This document shows, in pieces, positions 1-10,006 of a stretch of DNA of 41,168 bases. A program made the translations under genes and the position numbers. The stretch is taken from positions 1 through 41,168 of the forward strand of contig CAJWGN010000016.1 of NCBI GenBank assembly GCA_913031035.1, written 5' to 3'. This DNA is from an uncultured Gammaproteobacteria bacterium (GTDB taxonomy: Bacteria; Pseudomonadota; Gammaproteobacteria; Pseudomonadales; Pseudohongiellaceae). The stretch's first letter is position 1. The number at the start of each line of letters is the position of its first letter. Below the pieces are notes generated by a model. That model was not told the origin of the DNA and did no database searches. It was given only the letters and a program-made list of their open reading frames with translations.

Positions 1-83
1 TCATATATTATTTAATATATAATTTTGATTTCAACATTTTGCAACAAATAATTATATAAAATTTTGGTCTGTCTCGCAGTACT
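1..83. other. AT-rich left edge beyond the yidC stop
   Basis: About 20% G+C overall and only about 12% over the first 60 bases, far below the neighbouring genes. It sits where the membrane-insertase half of yidC should continue, yet no frame read on the minus strand resembles YidC. It could be a contig-end artefact or the border of an inserted element; the sequence alone cannot decide. Confidence 0.6.
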
Positions 84-1055
84 TTAAATATATAAAGAGT
101 ATTGATTGGCATTATTCTTACGCGTACTGAAACGATTAAGAGTAGTAGGGTCTGGGACCCAAGCTGTTAAAAAGTAGTGCTGGCTAAACGCTACCCAGCC
201 ACCAATAACATCAACTGATGAGCCGCCATCATCGATGTCGTCAAATTCATATTCTATATAAGGATCTTCTTCAGCGGCGGTGCCGACAAAGCCAAGGTAT
301 GTTCTGCCAAAGCCACCAGCGTCGCTTGGGTCGTCAAATGCGTCCCGTTTGATTTGCCCAAAAGGGTTGGCTTGCCATGTGCTGTTTGATTTATTATTAA
401 CAATAAAACTTACATCAAAAAGATAACTATCCCTAGTAAAAGAGAATCGTTTGGTTACATCGACTCCGTCTGCTGTTGTTAGAAAAAGATCGACGCTGAG
501 GGAGTCTTCAGACTCTGTCATTTCATATAATTTACGGTTTACCTGGTAACTGGCTCTGCCATTAGAGTCGACGCCATTAGCGCCAATTAGACCGCTTTGG
601 GCTACGTACTCGCGACCGACTGTATTTTCAAGTATTACGAAGGGGTCGTCTGCAACCTCTAATTGTTTGCGGTATTTTGGCAGAGCTAAATAAACAACAT
701 CACCGCCGATAGGGTCAATTTTGATGCTAAAGGTATCGGTGAGTATATTTATAAGCTGACCATCACTGACGGCCGTGTTGGAAATGGCGGAACCTGGAAT
801 GTCTGCGTTAGCAGCGAGGTTCTGCTCGCCAGCGGCGGGCATTGAGCTAGGTATATCGCTGGATACGTTGGTCGGTAAATCGTTAGGTAAATCGCTAGAT
901 GACACAATACTCATGCCTGGAGTGGATAACCCCGCTTGCGGTGCGGTGCCTGTGGCACCGCCTACAGTTGGTGGATAATCGTCTTGCCATGCCAAAAGCA
1001 TTAGGTAAGTGACAACTGCTAGGGCGGTGTATAGAGCAAATTTAGGTAAATCCAT
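84..1055 (-). CDS. yidC: Membrane protein insertase YidC, N-terminal part only (truncated)
   Basis: YidC inserts and folds inner-membrane proteins, with or without the Sec translocon. This frame has an N-terminal membrane segment (about residues 7-22), a Ser/Pro/Asn-rich linker to about residue 100, then the periplasmic beta-sandwich domain (about 105-320). The frame stops after 323 residues, whereas family members are about 540-560 residues, so the five-helix insertase core is absent. Homology ends abruptly in a run of very low GC at the window edge. The position after rnpA and yidD is the normal one and the yidD gap is 13 bp. As the gene is normally essential, a contig-edge or assembly effect is more likely than a real null allele. 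The identification is firm; the truncation is seen; its cause is inferred. Confidence 0.85.
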   Translation of the reverse strand: MDLPKFALYTALAVVTYLMLLAWQDDYPPTVGGATGTAPQAGLSTPGMSIVSSSDLPNDLPTNVSSDIPSSMPAAGEQNLAANADIPGSAISNTAVSDGQLINILTDTFSIKIDPIGGDVVYLALPKYRKQLEVADDPFVILENTVGREYVAQSGLIGANGVDSNGRASYQVNRKLYEMTESEDSLSVDLFLTTADGVDVTKRFSFTRDSYLFDVSFIVNNKSNSTWQANPFGQIKRDAFDDPSDAGGFGRTYLGFVGTAAEEDPYIEYEFDDIDDGGSSVDVIGGWVAFSQHYFLTAWVPDPTTLNRFSTRKNNANQYSLYI

Positions 1056-1068
1056 ATCGACTGATTAC

Positions 1069-1305
1069 TTAGTTATCTAGATTAATTTTCGGAGCAGGAA
1101 CGGGGTCAATGCCGCCTTCATGCCATGGGTGGCAGCTACAAATCCTGCGGATGCCAAGATAGGAGCCCCTAAGAGACCCATGGATCTCTATAGCTTCCTT
1201 TGTATACTGCGAGCAACTTGGATAGAAACGGCATTGTTGGCCAATAAGAAGGCTCAGAGTCACCTGATATAGTGAGATGAGTCTTATAAGTAAGGCTTTA
1301 AGCAT
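1069..1305 (-). CDS. yidD: YidD, membrane protein insertion efficiency factor
   Basis: Small (78 residues) inner-membrane-associated protein thought to help YidC-dependent insertion. An amphipathic N-terminus is followed by the family signature CRFYPSCSQY (about residues 25-34) and the C-terminal cysteine block SCHPW...GGIDPVP (about 57-69), so the three characteristic cysteine areas are present. It begins 14 bp after rnpA on the same strand and ends 13 bp before yidC, the classical rpmH-rnpA-yidD-yidC order. The start is an ATG. Nothing abnormal is seen. Confidence 0.93.
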   Translation of the reverse strand: MLKALLIRLISLYQVTLSLLIGQQCRFYPSCSQYTKEAIEIHGSLRGSYLGIRRICSCHPWHEGGIDPVPAPKINLDN

Positions 1306-1319
1306 TAGTTGGTCGTTGG

Positions 1320-1700
1320 TTATTGATTAACGGAAGACGAAATGCGAGCTAACTTCTTAGCTAGGTCCTGCCAGAGTTGAGTCAACAGTGATGCAATCGC
1401 TTGATTCTCGAGTTTATCAGCATCTTTTCTCGCAAGCACAACTAAATCAAGCTTATCCAGTACGCTTTTTTGAGTTCTGAACGATTGGCGTATTAATCGT
1501 TTGATTCGATTTCTATGGACTGCCTTGCCAACATTTTTCTTAGCGATAACCAACCCGATTCTGGGGGTCGGCGAGCTATTTGTAGTAGCCAGCACAAGAA
1601 AGTATCGATTTGATACTTTCAGCTGTGACTTGTCGAAGACGTTTTTGTAGTCTGAAGCAGTAAGAAGCCGGCACGATCGTGAGAAGGCGGTGTCTGCCAC
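1320..1700 (-). CDS. rnpA: Ribonuclease P protein component
   Basis: Protein subunit of RNase P, which helps the catalytic RNA bind and cleave the 5' leader of pre-tRNAs. The 126 residues are a typical size. The family's basic RNR-type motif is visible as HRNRIKRLIRQSFR (about residues 62-75). The start is GTG, with AAAGAG about 10 bases upstream, and the protein opens with the usual region before the RLLTASDYKNVF segment. It lies 42 bp downstream of rpmH and is probably co-transcribed with it. Confidence 0.94.
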   Translation of the reverse strand: MADTAFSRSCRLLTASDYKNVFDKSQLKVSNRYFLVLATTNSSPTPRIGLVIAKKNVGKAVHRNRIKRLIRQSFRTQKSVLDKLDLVVLARKDADKLENQAIASLLTQLWQDLAKKLARISSSVNQ

Positions 1701-1742
1701 AGCTATAGCTCTTTTACAGGGAGGAGTAGAGTAAAAAAACTA

Positions 1743-1877
1743 TTAAGCAGATAAACGAACGCGGCCTTTAGCTCTACGTCTTTTAATCACTAGACGACCG
1801 CCTTTGGTAGCCATACGCGCTCTAAAGCCATGAGTACGTGCTCTTTTTAATAAACTGGGTTGGAATGTTCTTTTCAT
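1743..1877 (-). CDS. rpmH: 50S ribosomal protein L34
   Basis: A 44-residue, very basic protein of the large ribosomal subunit. It starts [20 protein letters not shown], which is nearly invariant for L34, and ends in the Lys/Arg-rich tail KGRVRLSA. Length matches the family (44-46). It is the first gene of the leftward rpmH-rnpA-yidD-yidC unit and diverges from dnaA across the probable origin. Confidence 0.97.
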   Translation of the reverse strand: MKRTFQPSLLKRARTHGFRARMATKGGRLVIKRRRAKGRVRLSA

Positions 1878-2060
1878 GACAATTTTTCCAAATAACTAAC
1901 AAACCATTGAAACTCGGTTTGCAAAAATGAGCGCGAATTCTATTGTTTTTCACGTCCTATTGCAATGACAATATACATTAATTGTCCCTTTTAAGTGTCA
2001 AAATTGAAGGTGTCTATTTGAATAAAGGTTTTGTGAAATAATCCTCTATTTATTAACATG

Positions 2061-2084
2061 TTATCCACAGTATGTTTATCAACA
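2061..2084 (+). promoter_or_regulatory. Two adjacent DnaA boxes
   Basis: TTATCCACA at 2061-2069 is a perfect consensus box. TTATCAACA at 2076-2084 differs at one base. Both are on the plus strand, with starts 15 bp apart. Confidence 0.75.
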
Positions 2085-2209
2085 GCTTATCGTATGTTAG
2101 CGTAAATATGCGCTTTTGATGTGCGGGTTTTACCAGTATAATGTTTTTAAGTTATTGATAAATATGGTTAAAATATATTATGAAATACTGGTGGTTTTAG
2201 TGTTTCAGT

Positions 2210-2218
2210 AGTGGATAA
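2210..2218 (-). promoter_or_regulatory. DnaA box, one mismatch, opposite orientation
   Basis: AGTGGATAA on the plus strand reads TTATCCACT on the minus strand, one base from consensus. It lies 68 bp before the dnaA start, so it may serve both origin function and dnaA autoregulation; the latter is inference. Confidence 0.55.
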
Positions 2219-2285
2219 CTTTGGTGTGAGTCGTTAGAATTCTACATCCTCGATAAGATTAAATAACACTAGCGGGTTTAAAATA

Positions 2286-3890
2286 GTGGTAAAAGAGAAT
2301 TGGCAAGATTGTGTTGAAACGTTAAAGACTGAACTACCGACACAGCAATTCAATACTTGGATTCGCCCTCTTCGGGTGGAAGAAAGTGCTACTGAGCTAT
2401 TTATTTTGGCGCCGAATCGGTTCATTAGGGACTGGGTCAAGAGCAAGTTTATGGATCGTATAGTCGATCTTTATCTTGAGTTAGAGCGTCAGCAGCCAGA
2501 GGTTGGGTCTAAAAAACTAACACTTGGCGTGGATTCAGGCATTGCCCGGAAAACAAATGACTCTATAGACCGTCAAGACAGGGTATCCCGGGCCGACGCA
2601 ACAGCGGTACGTAGTGCCACTTTTGAAAACGAATTTGCGAATGTTGCCCGAGCGGCGAATGTTCCAAGCCTTAAGGAAGTTCCAGAGGTTGCGCAATCTC
2701 AGCGAGGGGTGATTGATCCTAGTGATTTTTCGTTATCTCAGGCAGGGCTTCCTTCAGGGGCGTTGCGAAATCAAAACTCTCATCGCAGCAACACGACCAG
2801 TGCCACCAACTCTAGTTTTTCGACTAATTCAAGAAACCTGGATACCATTATTGAAGGTAAATTAAGACATCAAGGTGCCTTAAATAAAGACAACACATTT
2901 GATAATTTTGTAATCGGAAAGTCTAATCAGCTTGCGAGAGCAGCAGCTCAACAAGTTGCTGAGAATCCAGGGTATGCCTACAACCCACTTTTTATATATG
3001 GAGGTGTTGGTTTAGGAAAAACTCATCTCATGCACGCGATTGGGAATTACCTAGTAGCCAAGAAACCAAATGCTAAGGTTGTGTATCTTCACTCTGAAAC
3101 CTTTGTTGCCACTATGGTAACGGCGCTTCAATTGAATGCGATCAATGAGTTTAAACGTTTTTACCGGTCTGTAGACGCACTGCTAATTGATGATATCCAG
3201 TTTTTTGCTGGTAAAGAGCGATCACAGGAAGAGTTCTTCCATACTTTTAACGCACTGCTGGAAGGTGGTCAGCAGATAATACTGACCTGTGATCGGTATC
3301 ATAAGGAGATCAATGGCCTTGAGGAGCGCTTGAAGTCAAGATTCGGCTGGGGTTTGACGGTTGCCGTAGAGCCACCTGAACTAGAGACGCGGGCGGCTAT
3401 TTTGATGAACAAGGCCGAGTTAAGTAATGTTGCCCTTCCTTATGAAGCTGCTCTATATATAGCACAGCGCTTGCGTTCTAACGTTCGCGAATTGGAAGGC
3501 GCGTTAAAGCGGGTTATCGCCCACTCTGACTTCACAGGAGAACCAATCTGCTTGGACCTGATAAAGGAGGCTTTGCGGGATCTTTTCGCGATCCAGGATA
3601 AATTGGTCACTATTGATAACATACAACGATCGGTGGCCGAGTATTACAAAATTAGAATGGCAGATATGCTTTCAAAAAGGCGTAACAGATCTATAGCAAG
3701 GCCGCGCCAGGTAGCAATGACGCTGTCTAAAGAATTAACAAATCACAGTCTACCGGAGATTGGAGACGCTTTTGGTGGTAGAGACCACACTACTGTCCTC
3801 CATGCTTGTAAACAAATTAATAAACTTAGACACAGTTCGATGGATATCCAGGAAGACTATAATAATCTTCTTCGTTCCTTATCCAGCTAA
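2286..3890 (+). CDS. dnaA: Chromosomal replication initiator protein DnaA
   Basis: Binds DnaA boxes at oriC, opens the duplex and helps load the replicative helicase. Domain I (about residues 1-80) opens with the typical [20 protein letters not shown]. Domain II is a long, Ser/Asn-rich linker of roughly 115 residues (about 85-198). Domain III is the AAA+ ATPase with Walker A GGVGLGKT (239-246) and Walker B LLIDDIQ (about 299-305). Domain IV carries the box-binding signature [12 protein letters not shown] (about 497-508). At 534 residues it is longer than the E. coli protein (467) because of the linker. The start is GTG, chosen because domain I begins directly there, although no strong ribosome-binding site is seen. 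dnaN follows after 31 bp. Confidence 0.97.
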   Translation: MVKENWQDCVETLKTELPTQQFNTWIRPLRVEESATELFILAPNRFIRDWVKSKFMDRIVDLYLELERQQPEVGSKKLTLGVDSGIARKTNDSIDRQDRVSRADATAVRSATFENEFANVARAANVPSLKEVPEVAQSQRGVIDPSDFSLSQAGLPSGALRNQNSHRSNTTSATNSSFSTNSRNLDTIIEGKLRHQGALNKDNTFDNFVIGKSNQLARAAAQQVAENPGYAYNPLFIYGGVGLGKTHLMHAIGNYLVAKKPNAKVVYLHSETFVATMVTALQLNAINEFKRFYRSVDALLIDDIQFFAGKERSQEEFFHTFNALLEGGQQIILTCDRYHKEINGLEERLKSRFGWGLTVAVEPPELETRAAILMNKAELSNVALPYEAALYIAQRLRSNVRELEGALKRVIAHSDFTGEPICLDLIKEALRDLFAIQDKLVTIDNIQRSVAEYYKIRMADMLSKRRNRSIARPRQVAMTLSKELTNHSLPEIGDAFGGRDHTTVLHACKQINKLRHSSMDIQEDYNNLLRSLSS

Positions 3891-3921
3891 CAGCCGTTGA
3901 TCTTGCAATAAGAGTAGAGAA

Positions 3922-5025
3922 ATGCATTTTACAATATCTCGAGAGACCTTTTTAAAGCCCCTTCAATTGGTAAGCGGAGTAGTTGAGCGAAGACAAACTT
4001 TGCCTGTACTGTCGAACGTTTTGCTTGTTTTAGAAGGGGATCAGCTTTCGCTAACGGGTACGGACTTAGAAGTTGAATTAATTGGTAGGGTCACCGTTGC
4101 TGATTCTAAGCAGTCCGGGGCAATTACCGTACCCGCCCGCAAATTGCTTGATATTTGTAAGTCATTGGCGGAAGACTCAATGATTGAGTTGAGCATGTCA
4201 GATAGTAATAAGTTGACGATTAAGGCCGGGCGTAGTCGTTTTACGTTAACGACCCTTCCCGCCACAGAGTACCCAAGTGTTGAGGAAGAGCCCGATACGT
4301 TTTCCGTAACGCTCTCTCAGAGTCGGCTTAAGGAGTTGTTAGATAGCACAAGTTTTGCCATGGCTCAGCAGGATGTACGTTATTATTTGAATGGCATGTT
4401 GTTTGAAGTAAGCGTTGACTATCTCCGAGTGGTAGCAACTGATGGGCATCGCCTTGCGATGGAGACAATGACTATCGACGAGGGAACCTCAGAAATCCAG
4501 CAATTGATCGTCCCGAGGAAAGGGATAATTGAATTGGGTCGCTTACTAGTCGATGATGATGAGATTACTCTCACCTTTGGACAGAATCATATTAGGGCTA
4601 AGGTTACCGCTACGACGTTCACTTCTAAGTTGGTTGACGGCAAGTTTCCAGATTACAATCGTGTCCTGCCTAAGGGCGGGAATAAGGTCTTAGTTGGTAA
4701 TGCTCAAGAGTTTAAACAGGCTTTTACTAGGGCTTCGATTTTGAGTAATGAGAAGTATCGTGGTGTTCGCGTCATTCTGTCTAACGGCGAGCTTAAGATT
4801 CTCGCGAACAATCCAGAGCAAGAAGAAGCTGAAGAAGTTATTGGTGTCGATTATCAGGGCGAAACGCTGGAAATTGGATTTAACGTTAGTTATTTGATTG
4901 ATGTGTTATCAACGCTATCTTGCCCAAATGCTAAAATTACACTGTCTGACCCGAATAGCAGTGCCTTAATTGAAGCGGAGTCTGGCAGTGATGCTGTGTA
5001 TGTTGTTATGCCGATGCGGCTTTAA
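3922..5025 (+). CDS. dnaN: DNA polymerase III beta subunit (sliding clamp)
   Basis: Ring-forming clamp that tethers DNA polymerase III to its template. The 367 residues match the usual 366-367. It begins MHFTISRETFLKPLQLVSGV and ends with the highly conserved VYVVMPMRL, and the internal YYLNGMLFE and VATDGHRLA segments are diagnostic. It is 31 bp downstream of dnaA and 59 bp upstream of recF, probably co-transcribed with dnaA. No abnormality is seen. Confidence 0.97.
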   Translation: MHFTISRETFLKPLQLVSGVVERRQTLPVLSNVLLVLEGDQLSLTGTDLEVELIGRVTVADSKQSGAITVPARKLLDICKSLAEDSMIELSMSDSNKLTIKAGRSRFTLTTLPATEYPSVEEEPDTFSVTLSQSRLKELLDSTSFAMAQQDVRYYLNGMLFEVSVDYLRVVATDGHRLAMETMTIDEGTSEIQQLIVPRKGIIELGRLLVDDDEITLTFGQNHIRAKVTATTFTSKLVDGKFPDYNRVLPKGGNKVLVGNAQEFKQAFTRASILSNEKYRGVRVILSNGELKILANNPEQEEAEEVIGVDYQGETLEIGFNVSYLIDVLSTLSCPNAKITLSDPNSSALIEAESGSDAVYVVMPMRL

Positions 5026-5084
5026 ACCTCGGGGTTTACTGTAATCATAACCACACCGCTCCTCTATTTGGTCTCGTTTATCAT

Positions 5085-6167
5085 ATGACAGCTATAAGTA
5101 AGCTTCATGTAAGGGCGGTAAGGAATATCGGAGATATTTCGATCCTGCCCAACTCAGGGTTTAATCTCCTCCATGGATCTAACGGTAGCGGTAAGACCAG
5201 TATACTTGAGTCCATTCACGTTCTGGCTTCGGGTAAGTCTTTCCGCAGCAACAAGCTTGATCTGCTAGTACAGCACGGAGCCAACGAGACATTGGTGTTT
5301 GCTGAGTTAGCAAGTGGTCATAAATTTGGGTTCTCAAAATCTGCTAAAACAGTTCCCCAGTTAAAGTTAGATGGGGACAGCGTAAAAAACTGGGAGTCGA
5401 TAGCTAGGCTTTTGCCCCTCCTTGTGCTCGATTCAAGTACATTTCAGCTCGCCGATGGTGGCCCTCAGGTAAGAAGATCTTTCTTGGATTGGGGAGTGTT
5501 CCACGTGGAACCAGGTTTTCTGGCAAACTGGAGAAACGTAAAGAGGTGTATAGCCCAGCGTAATCTCCTTTTGAAATCCAGAGCTTCCGATACTAGCCAG
5601 ATCTCTGCGTGGGACGAAGAGTTTGGACATTGCGCGGAATACGTTGATGAGTCTCGAAAAAAATACGTTTCTTTATTTTCCCCGATTTTTAATGAAATCT
5701 ATACTAGACTCGCGCCGCTAATCGCCGAAAACCTGTCGCTTTCTTATTCACGAGGTTGGGATGAGAGTAAGCGCTTGAGTGATGTTCTTGTTGAGAATCA
5801 AAATATAGATTTTAAGTATGGTGCAACGCAGGCGGGCCCTCATCGAGCCGAGCTTATTTACAGGTTCGGCAAGGACAAAGCCACTGATGTGCTGTCCCGG
5901 GGCCAGCTTAAAGTTCTGGTGATTGCGATGAAGCTTGCACAGGGAAAGCTTCTTAATAGTTTGTCTAATCAATGCTGTACTTTTTTGGTCGACGATCTTG
6001 CTGCCGAGCTGGATTCAGCGAACAGAATAGCTGTACTCGCCCTGCTCCATTCTATGGGGGGCCAGGTGTTCGCTACAGCTGTTGACAGGCTAGATGTTGA
6101 GTCTTGCCTGCCAGACGGTGTATCCCAAGCCACGTTCCACGTGGAACGTGGTATAATAAAAGCTTGA
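5085..6167 (+). CDS. recF: DNA replication and repair protein RecF
   Basis: SMC/ABC-like ATPase that, with RecO and RecR, loads RecA at single-strand gaps. Walker A is HGSNGSGKTS (residues 30-39), the signature motif LSRGQ lies near residue 270, and Walker B FLVDDLAAELD follows. The length of 360 residues is normal (E. coli 357). The ATG start lacks a clear Shine-Dalgarno sequence. The coding sequence contains two parS-like palindromes (5497-5512 and 6131-6150), the second near the 3' end, so the gene carries a second information layer. gyrB starts 80 bp downstream. Confidence 0.96.
   Translation: MTAISKLHVRAVRNIGDISILPNSGFNLLHGSNGSGKTSILESIHVLASGKSFRSNKLDLLVQHGANETLVFAELASGHKFGFSKSAKTVPQLKLDGDSVKNWESIARLLPLLVLDSSTFQLADGGPQVRRSFLDWGVFHVEPGFLANWRNVKRCIAQRNLLLKSRASDTSQISAWDEEFGHCAEYVDESRKKYVSLFSPIFNEIYTRLAPLIAENLSLSYSRGWDESKRLSDVLVENQNIDFKYGATQAGPHRAELIYRFGKDKATDVLSRGQLKVLVIAMKLAQGKLLNSLSNQCCTFLVDDLAAELDSANRIAVLALLHSMGGQVFATAVDRLDVESCLPDGVSQATFHVERGIIKA
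5497..5512. promoter_or_regulatory. parS: parS-like centromere site inside recF
   Basis: TGTTCCACGTGGAACC is a 16-mer with a 14-bp perfect palindromic core, matching the parS sequence I recall for Pseudomonas ParB. It lies about 3.3 kb from the DnaA boxes, as expected for an origin-proximal partition site. The match is seen; ParB binding is inferred. parAB is not in the window. Confidence 0.82.
6131..6150. promoter_or_regulatory. parS: Second parS-like palindrome at the 3' end of recF
   Basis: A 20-bp perfect palindrome whose core GTTCCACGTGGAAC is the same as at 5497-5512. It ends 17 bp before the recF stop codon and about 100 bp before gyrB. Two such cores 636 bp apart are very unlikely by chance. 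Confidence 0.8.
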
Positions 6168-6211
6168 TTTTTCGTTAAGCTATTCAAAAAATATCCGCAA
6201 ACCAAAGATAA

Positions 6212-8677
<2,466 letters not shown>

Positions 8678-8706
8678 AATCGTTCATCTGATCGGCTTAG
8701 TATTTT

Positions 8707-9429
8707 TTAACTCCTCTCAAGGGATTGGGCGACAATCCATTCCCTTAGTTGGGCCATGAGTTCATCATCTTTTCGCCCGGCGCTATCGATTGGCGATCCA
8801 ATATATATTTGGATTAAACCGGGTGACTTAATGAAACTTCGTGAGGGCCAACAAAGACCAGCGTTATGTGAAATCGGAATAATTGGAACCTTAGCTGCTA
8901 TCGCCAAATTCGCGCCACTACGGCTAAATTTTCCTAACTTCCCTAGCGGATATCGACTTCCTTCTGGGAAAAGAATTATAAAACACCCGCTCTTAAGTCT
9001 ACTCAGACCTTGCACTAAAAGTGAACGAGCCGCTTCTCTTGGTTTTGATCTGTCTATCGCAATTGGTTTTACTAAGCTTAGCGCCCATCCCCAAAAAGGG
9101 ATCCTTAACAGTTCTTTTTTTATGATCGGAGATACAGGAAACACCAGCTGATAGAAGAAAATGGTTTCCCAACTGCTCTGGTGATTTGCGATGATTACGC
9201 ATGGCGATTCAGGAAGGTTTTCTAAGCCAAAAATTTCATACTTTACGCCGCAGCATATGCGTAACCAAAACAGGACAAATTTGCACCAAAGTTTAGAAGC
9301 TCGGTAAATAGCGACTTCGCTGAGTATTGGCGAGGACAGGATTAATAAACTAGAAATAGCGATTGTGACCGTAACGTAGCCTACGTAAAAACAAAGGGTC
9401 CTTAAGGTATAAAACAGAGAGTTGATCAT
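8707..9429 (-). CDS. plsC: 1-acyl-sn-glycerol-3-phosphate acyltransferase (PlsC-type)
   Basis: Predicted to acylate lysophosphatidic acid to phosphatidic acid at the inner membrane. An N-terminal membrane segment (about residues 13-34) precedes the acyltransferase domain. Motif I is NHQSSWE with His83 and Glu88, that is HX4E instead of the common HX4D; as I recall, this variant recurs in close relatives of this gene. Motif III FPEGSR is at 154-159. Its ATG overlaps the gmhB stop by four bases (ATGA), implying translational coupling. The same gmhB-acyltransferase pair lies near gyrB in Pseudomonas-like genomes. The substrate is inferred; paralogues acting on other lysolipids exist. Confidence 0.85.
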   Translation of the reverse strand: MINSLFYTLRTLCFYVGYVTVTIAISSLLILSSPILSEVAIYRASKLWCKFVLFWLRICCGVKYEIFGLENLPESPCVIIANHQSSWETIFFYQLVFPVSPIIKKELLRIPFWGWALSLVKPIAIDRSKPREAARSLLVQGLSRLKSGCFIILFPEGSRYPLGKLGKFSRSGANLAIAAKVPIIPISHNAGLCWPSRSFIKSPGLIQIYIGSPIDSAGRKDDELMAQLREWIVAQSLERS

Positions 9430-9974
9430 TTTATGCCCGAAATAATGCTTTCAGCTGCCTCTGCTAGATTTGAGAACACATCAAAATCATTTACCCCTAA
9501 CGCTTTGAGCTCTGTGAAGGCGTTGTTTCCATTTCCAGTTTTCACTAACACGGGTTTGCAACCATGGCTTAAGGCAGCCTGTATATCTCTGACACTGTCA
9601 CCGATGAAAGGAGAGGCTTTTAAAGAACATCGCAAATCTTGCTCGATTTTTTCAAGCAAACCAGTTTTTGGTTTACGGCAGTTACAGTGGTCACTCGGTA
9701 AATGAGGACAATAAAATATACCAGAAATCTTACCGTTAGCGTGTTCAACCAATTCTCTGAGCTTACTGTGCATACTGGTCAGGTCATCGTTAGAAAAGAG
9801 TTTGCGCCCGAGGCCCGATTGATTAGTCGCAACAACAACTTTGAAGCCGGCAATGCATAGATCCGCTATAGCTTGAATACTACCTTCTATAGGAATCCAT
9901 TCTTCTGGGCTTTTTATGTAGGCGTCTGAATCTTGGTTTATTACTCCGTCTCTATCCAATATGACTATTTTCAT
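9426..9974 (-). CDS. gmhB: D-glycero-beta-D-manno-heptose-1,7-bisphosphate 7-phosphatase
   Basis: HAD-superfamily phosphatase in the ADP-heptose pathway for the lipopolysaccharide inner core. It starts MKIVILDRDGVIN with nucleophile Asp7 and acid/base Asp9. Motif II is the ATNQSG segment (about 49-54). The zinc-binding loop Cys89-X-His91...Cys97-X-Cys99 is complete and diagnostic for GmhB. The 182-residue size is usual. It is 32 bp downstream of glyS and overlaps the acyltransferase by four bases, so it is probably the third gene of a glyQ-glyS-gmhB-plsC unit. A related histidinol-phosphate phosphatase is a less likely alternative. Confidence 0.93.
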   Translation of the reverse strand: MKIVILDRDGVINQDSDAYIKSPEEWIPIEGSIQAIADLCIAGFKVVVATNQSGLGRKLFSNDDLTSMHSKLRELVEHANGKISGIFYCPHLPSDHCNCRKPKTGLLEKIEQDLRCSLKASPFIGDSVRDIQAALSHGCKPVLVKTGNGNNAFTELKALGVNDFDVFSNLAEAAESIISGIK

Positions 9975-10006
9975 AGTGAGGGCTCTAATCCGAGTTTTTG
10001 CTTTAA

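Larger units (their letters stand above)
1878..2285. other. oriC: Probable chromosomal origin region (oriC) between rpmH and dnaA
   Basis: A 408-bp gene-free gap between divergent rpmH and dnaA, the place used as oriC in Pseudomonas and relatives. It contains one perfect DnaA box (2061-2069) and two one-mismatch boxes (2076-2084 and, on the other strand, 2210-2218). Between them lies a very A+T-rich stretch (about 2100-2200) suited to be the unwinding element. It must also hold promoters for rpmH (leftward) and dnaA (rightward). Origin function is inferred from position and boxes. Confidence 0.75.

Noticed and set aside
2234-2446. 70-codon minus-strand frame across the dnaA start
   Set aside because: It overlaps the conserved N-terminus of dnaA and looks like a shadow frame.
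8756-9151. 131-codon plus-strand frame opposite the acyltransferase
   Set aside because: It lies entirely antisense to a gene with intact family motifs; no own domain is seen.
8707-9429. Inactive acyltransferase because HX4D is HX4E
   Set aside because: Glu at this place occurs in related acyltransferases and all other motifs are intact, so a functional variant is more likely.
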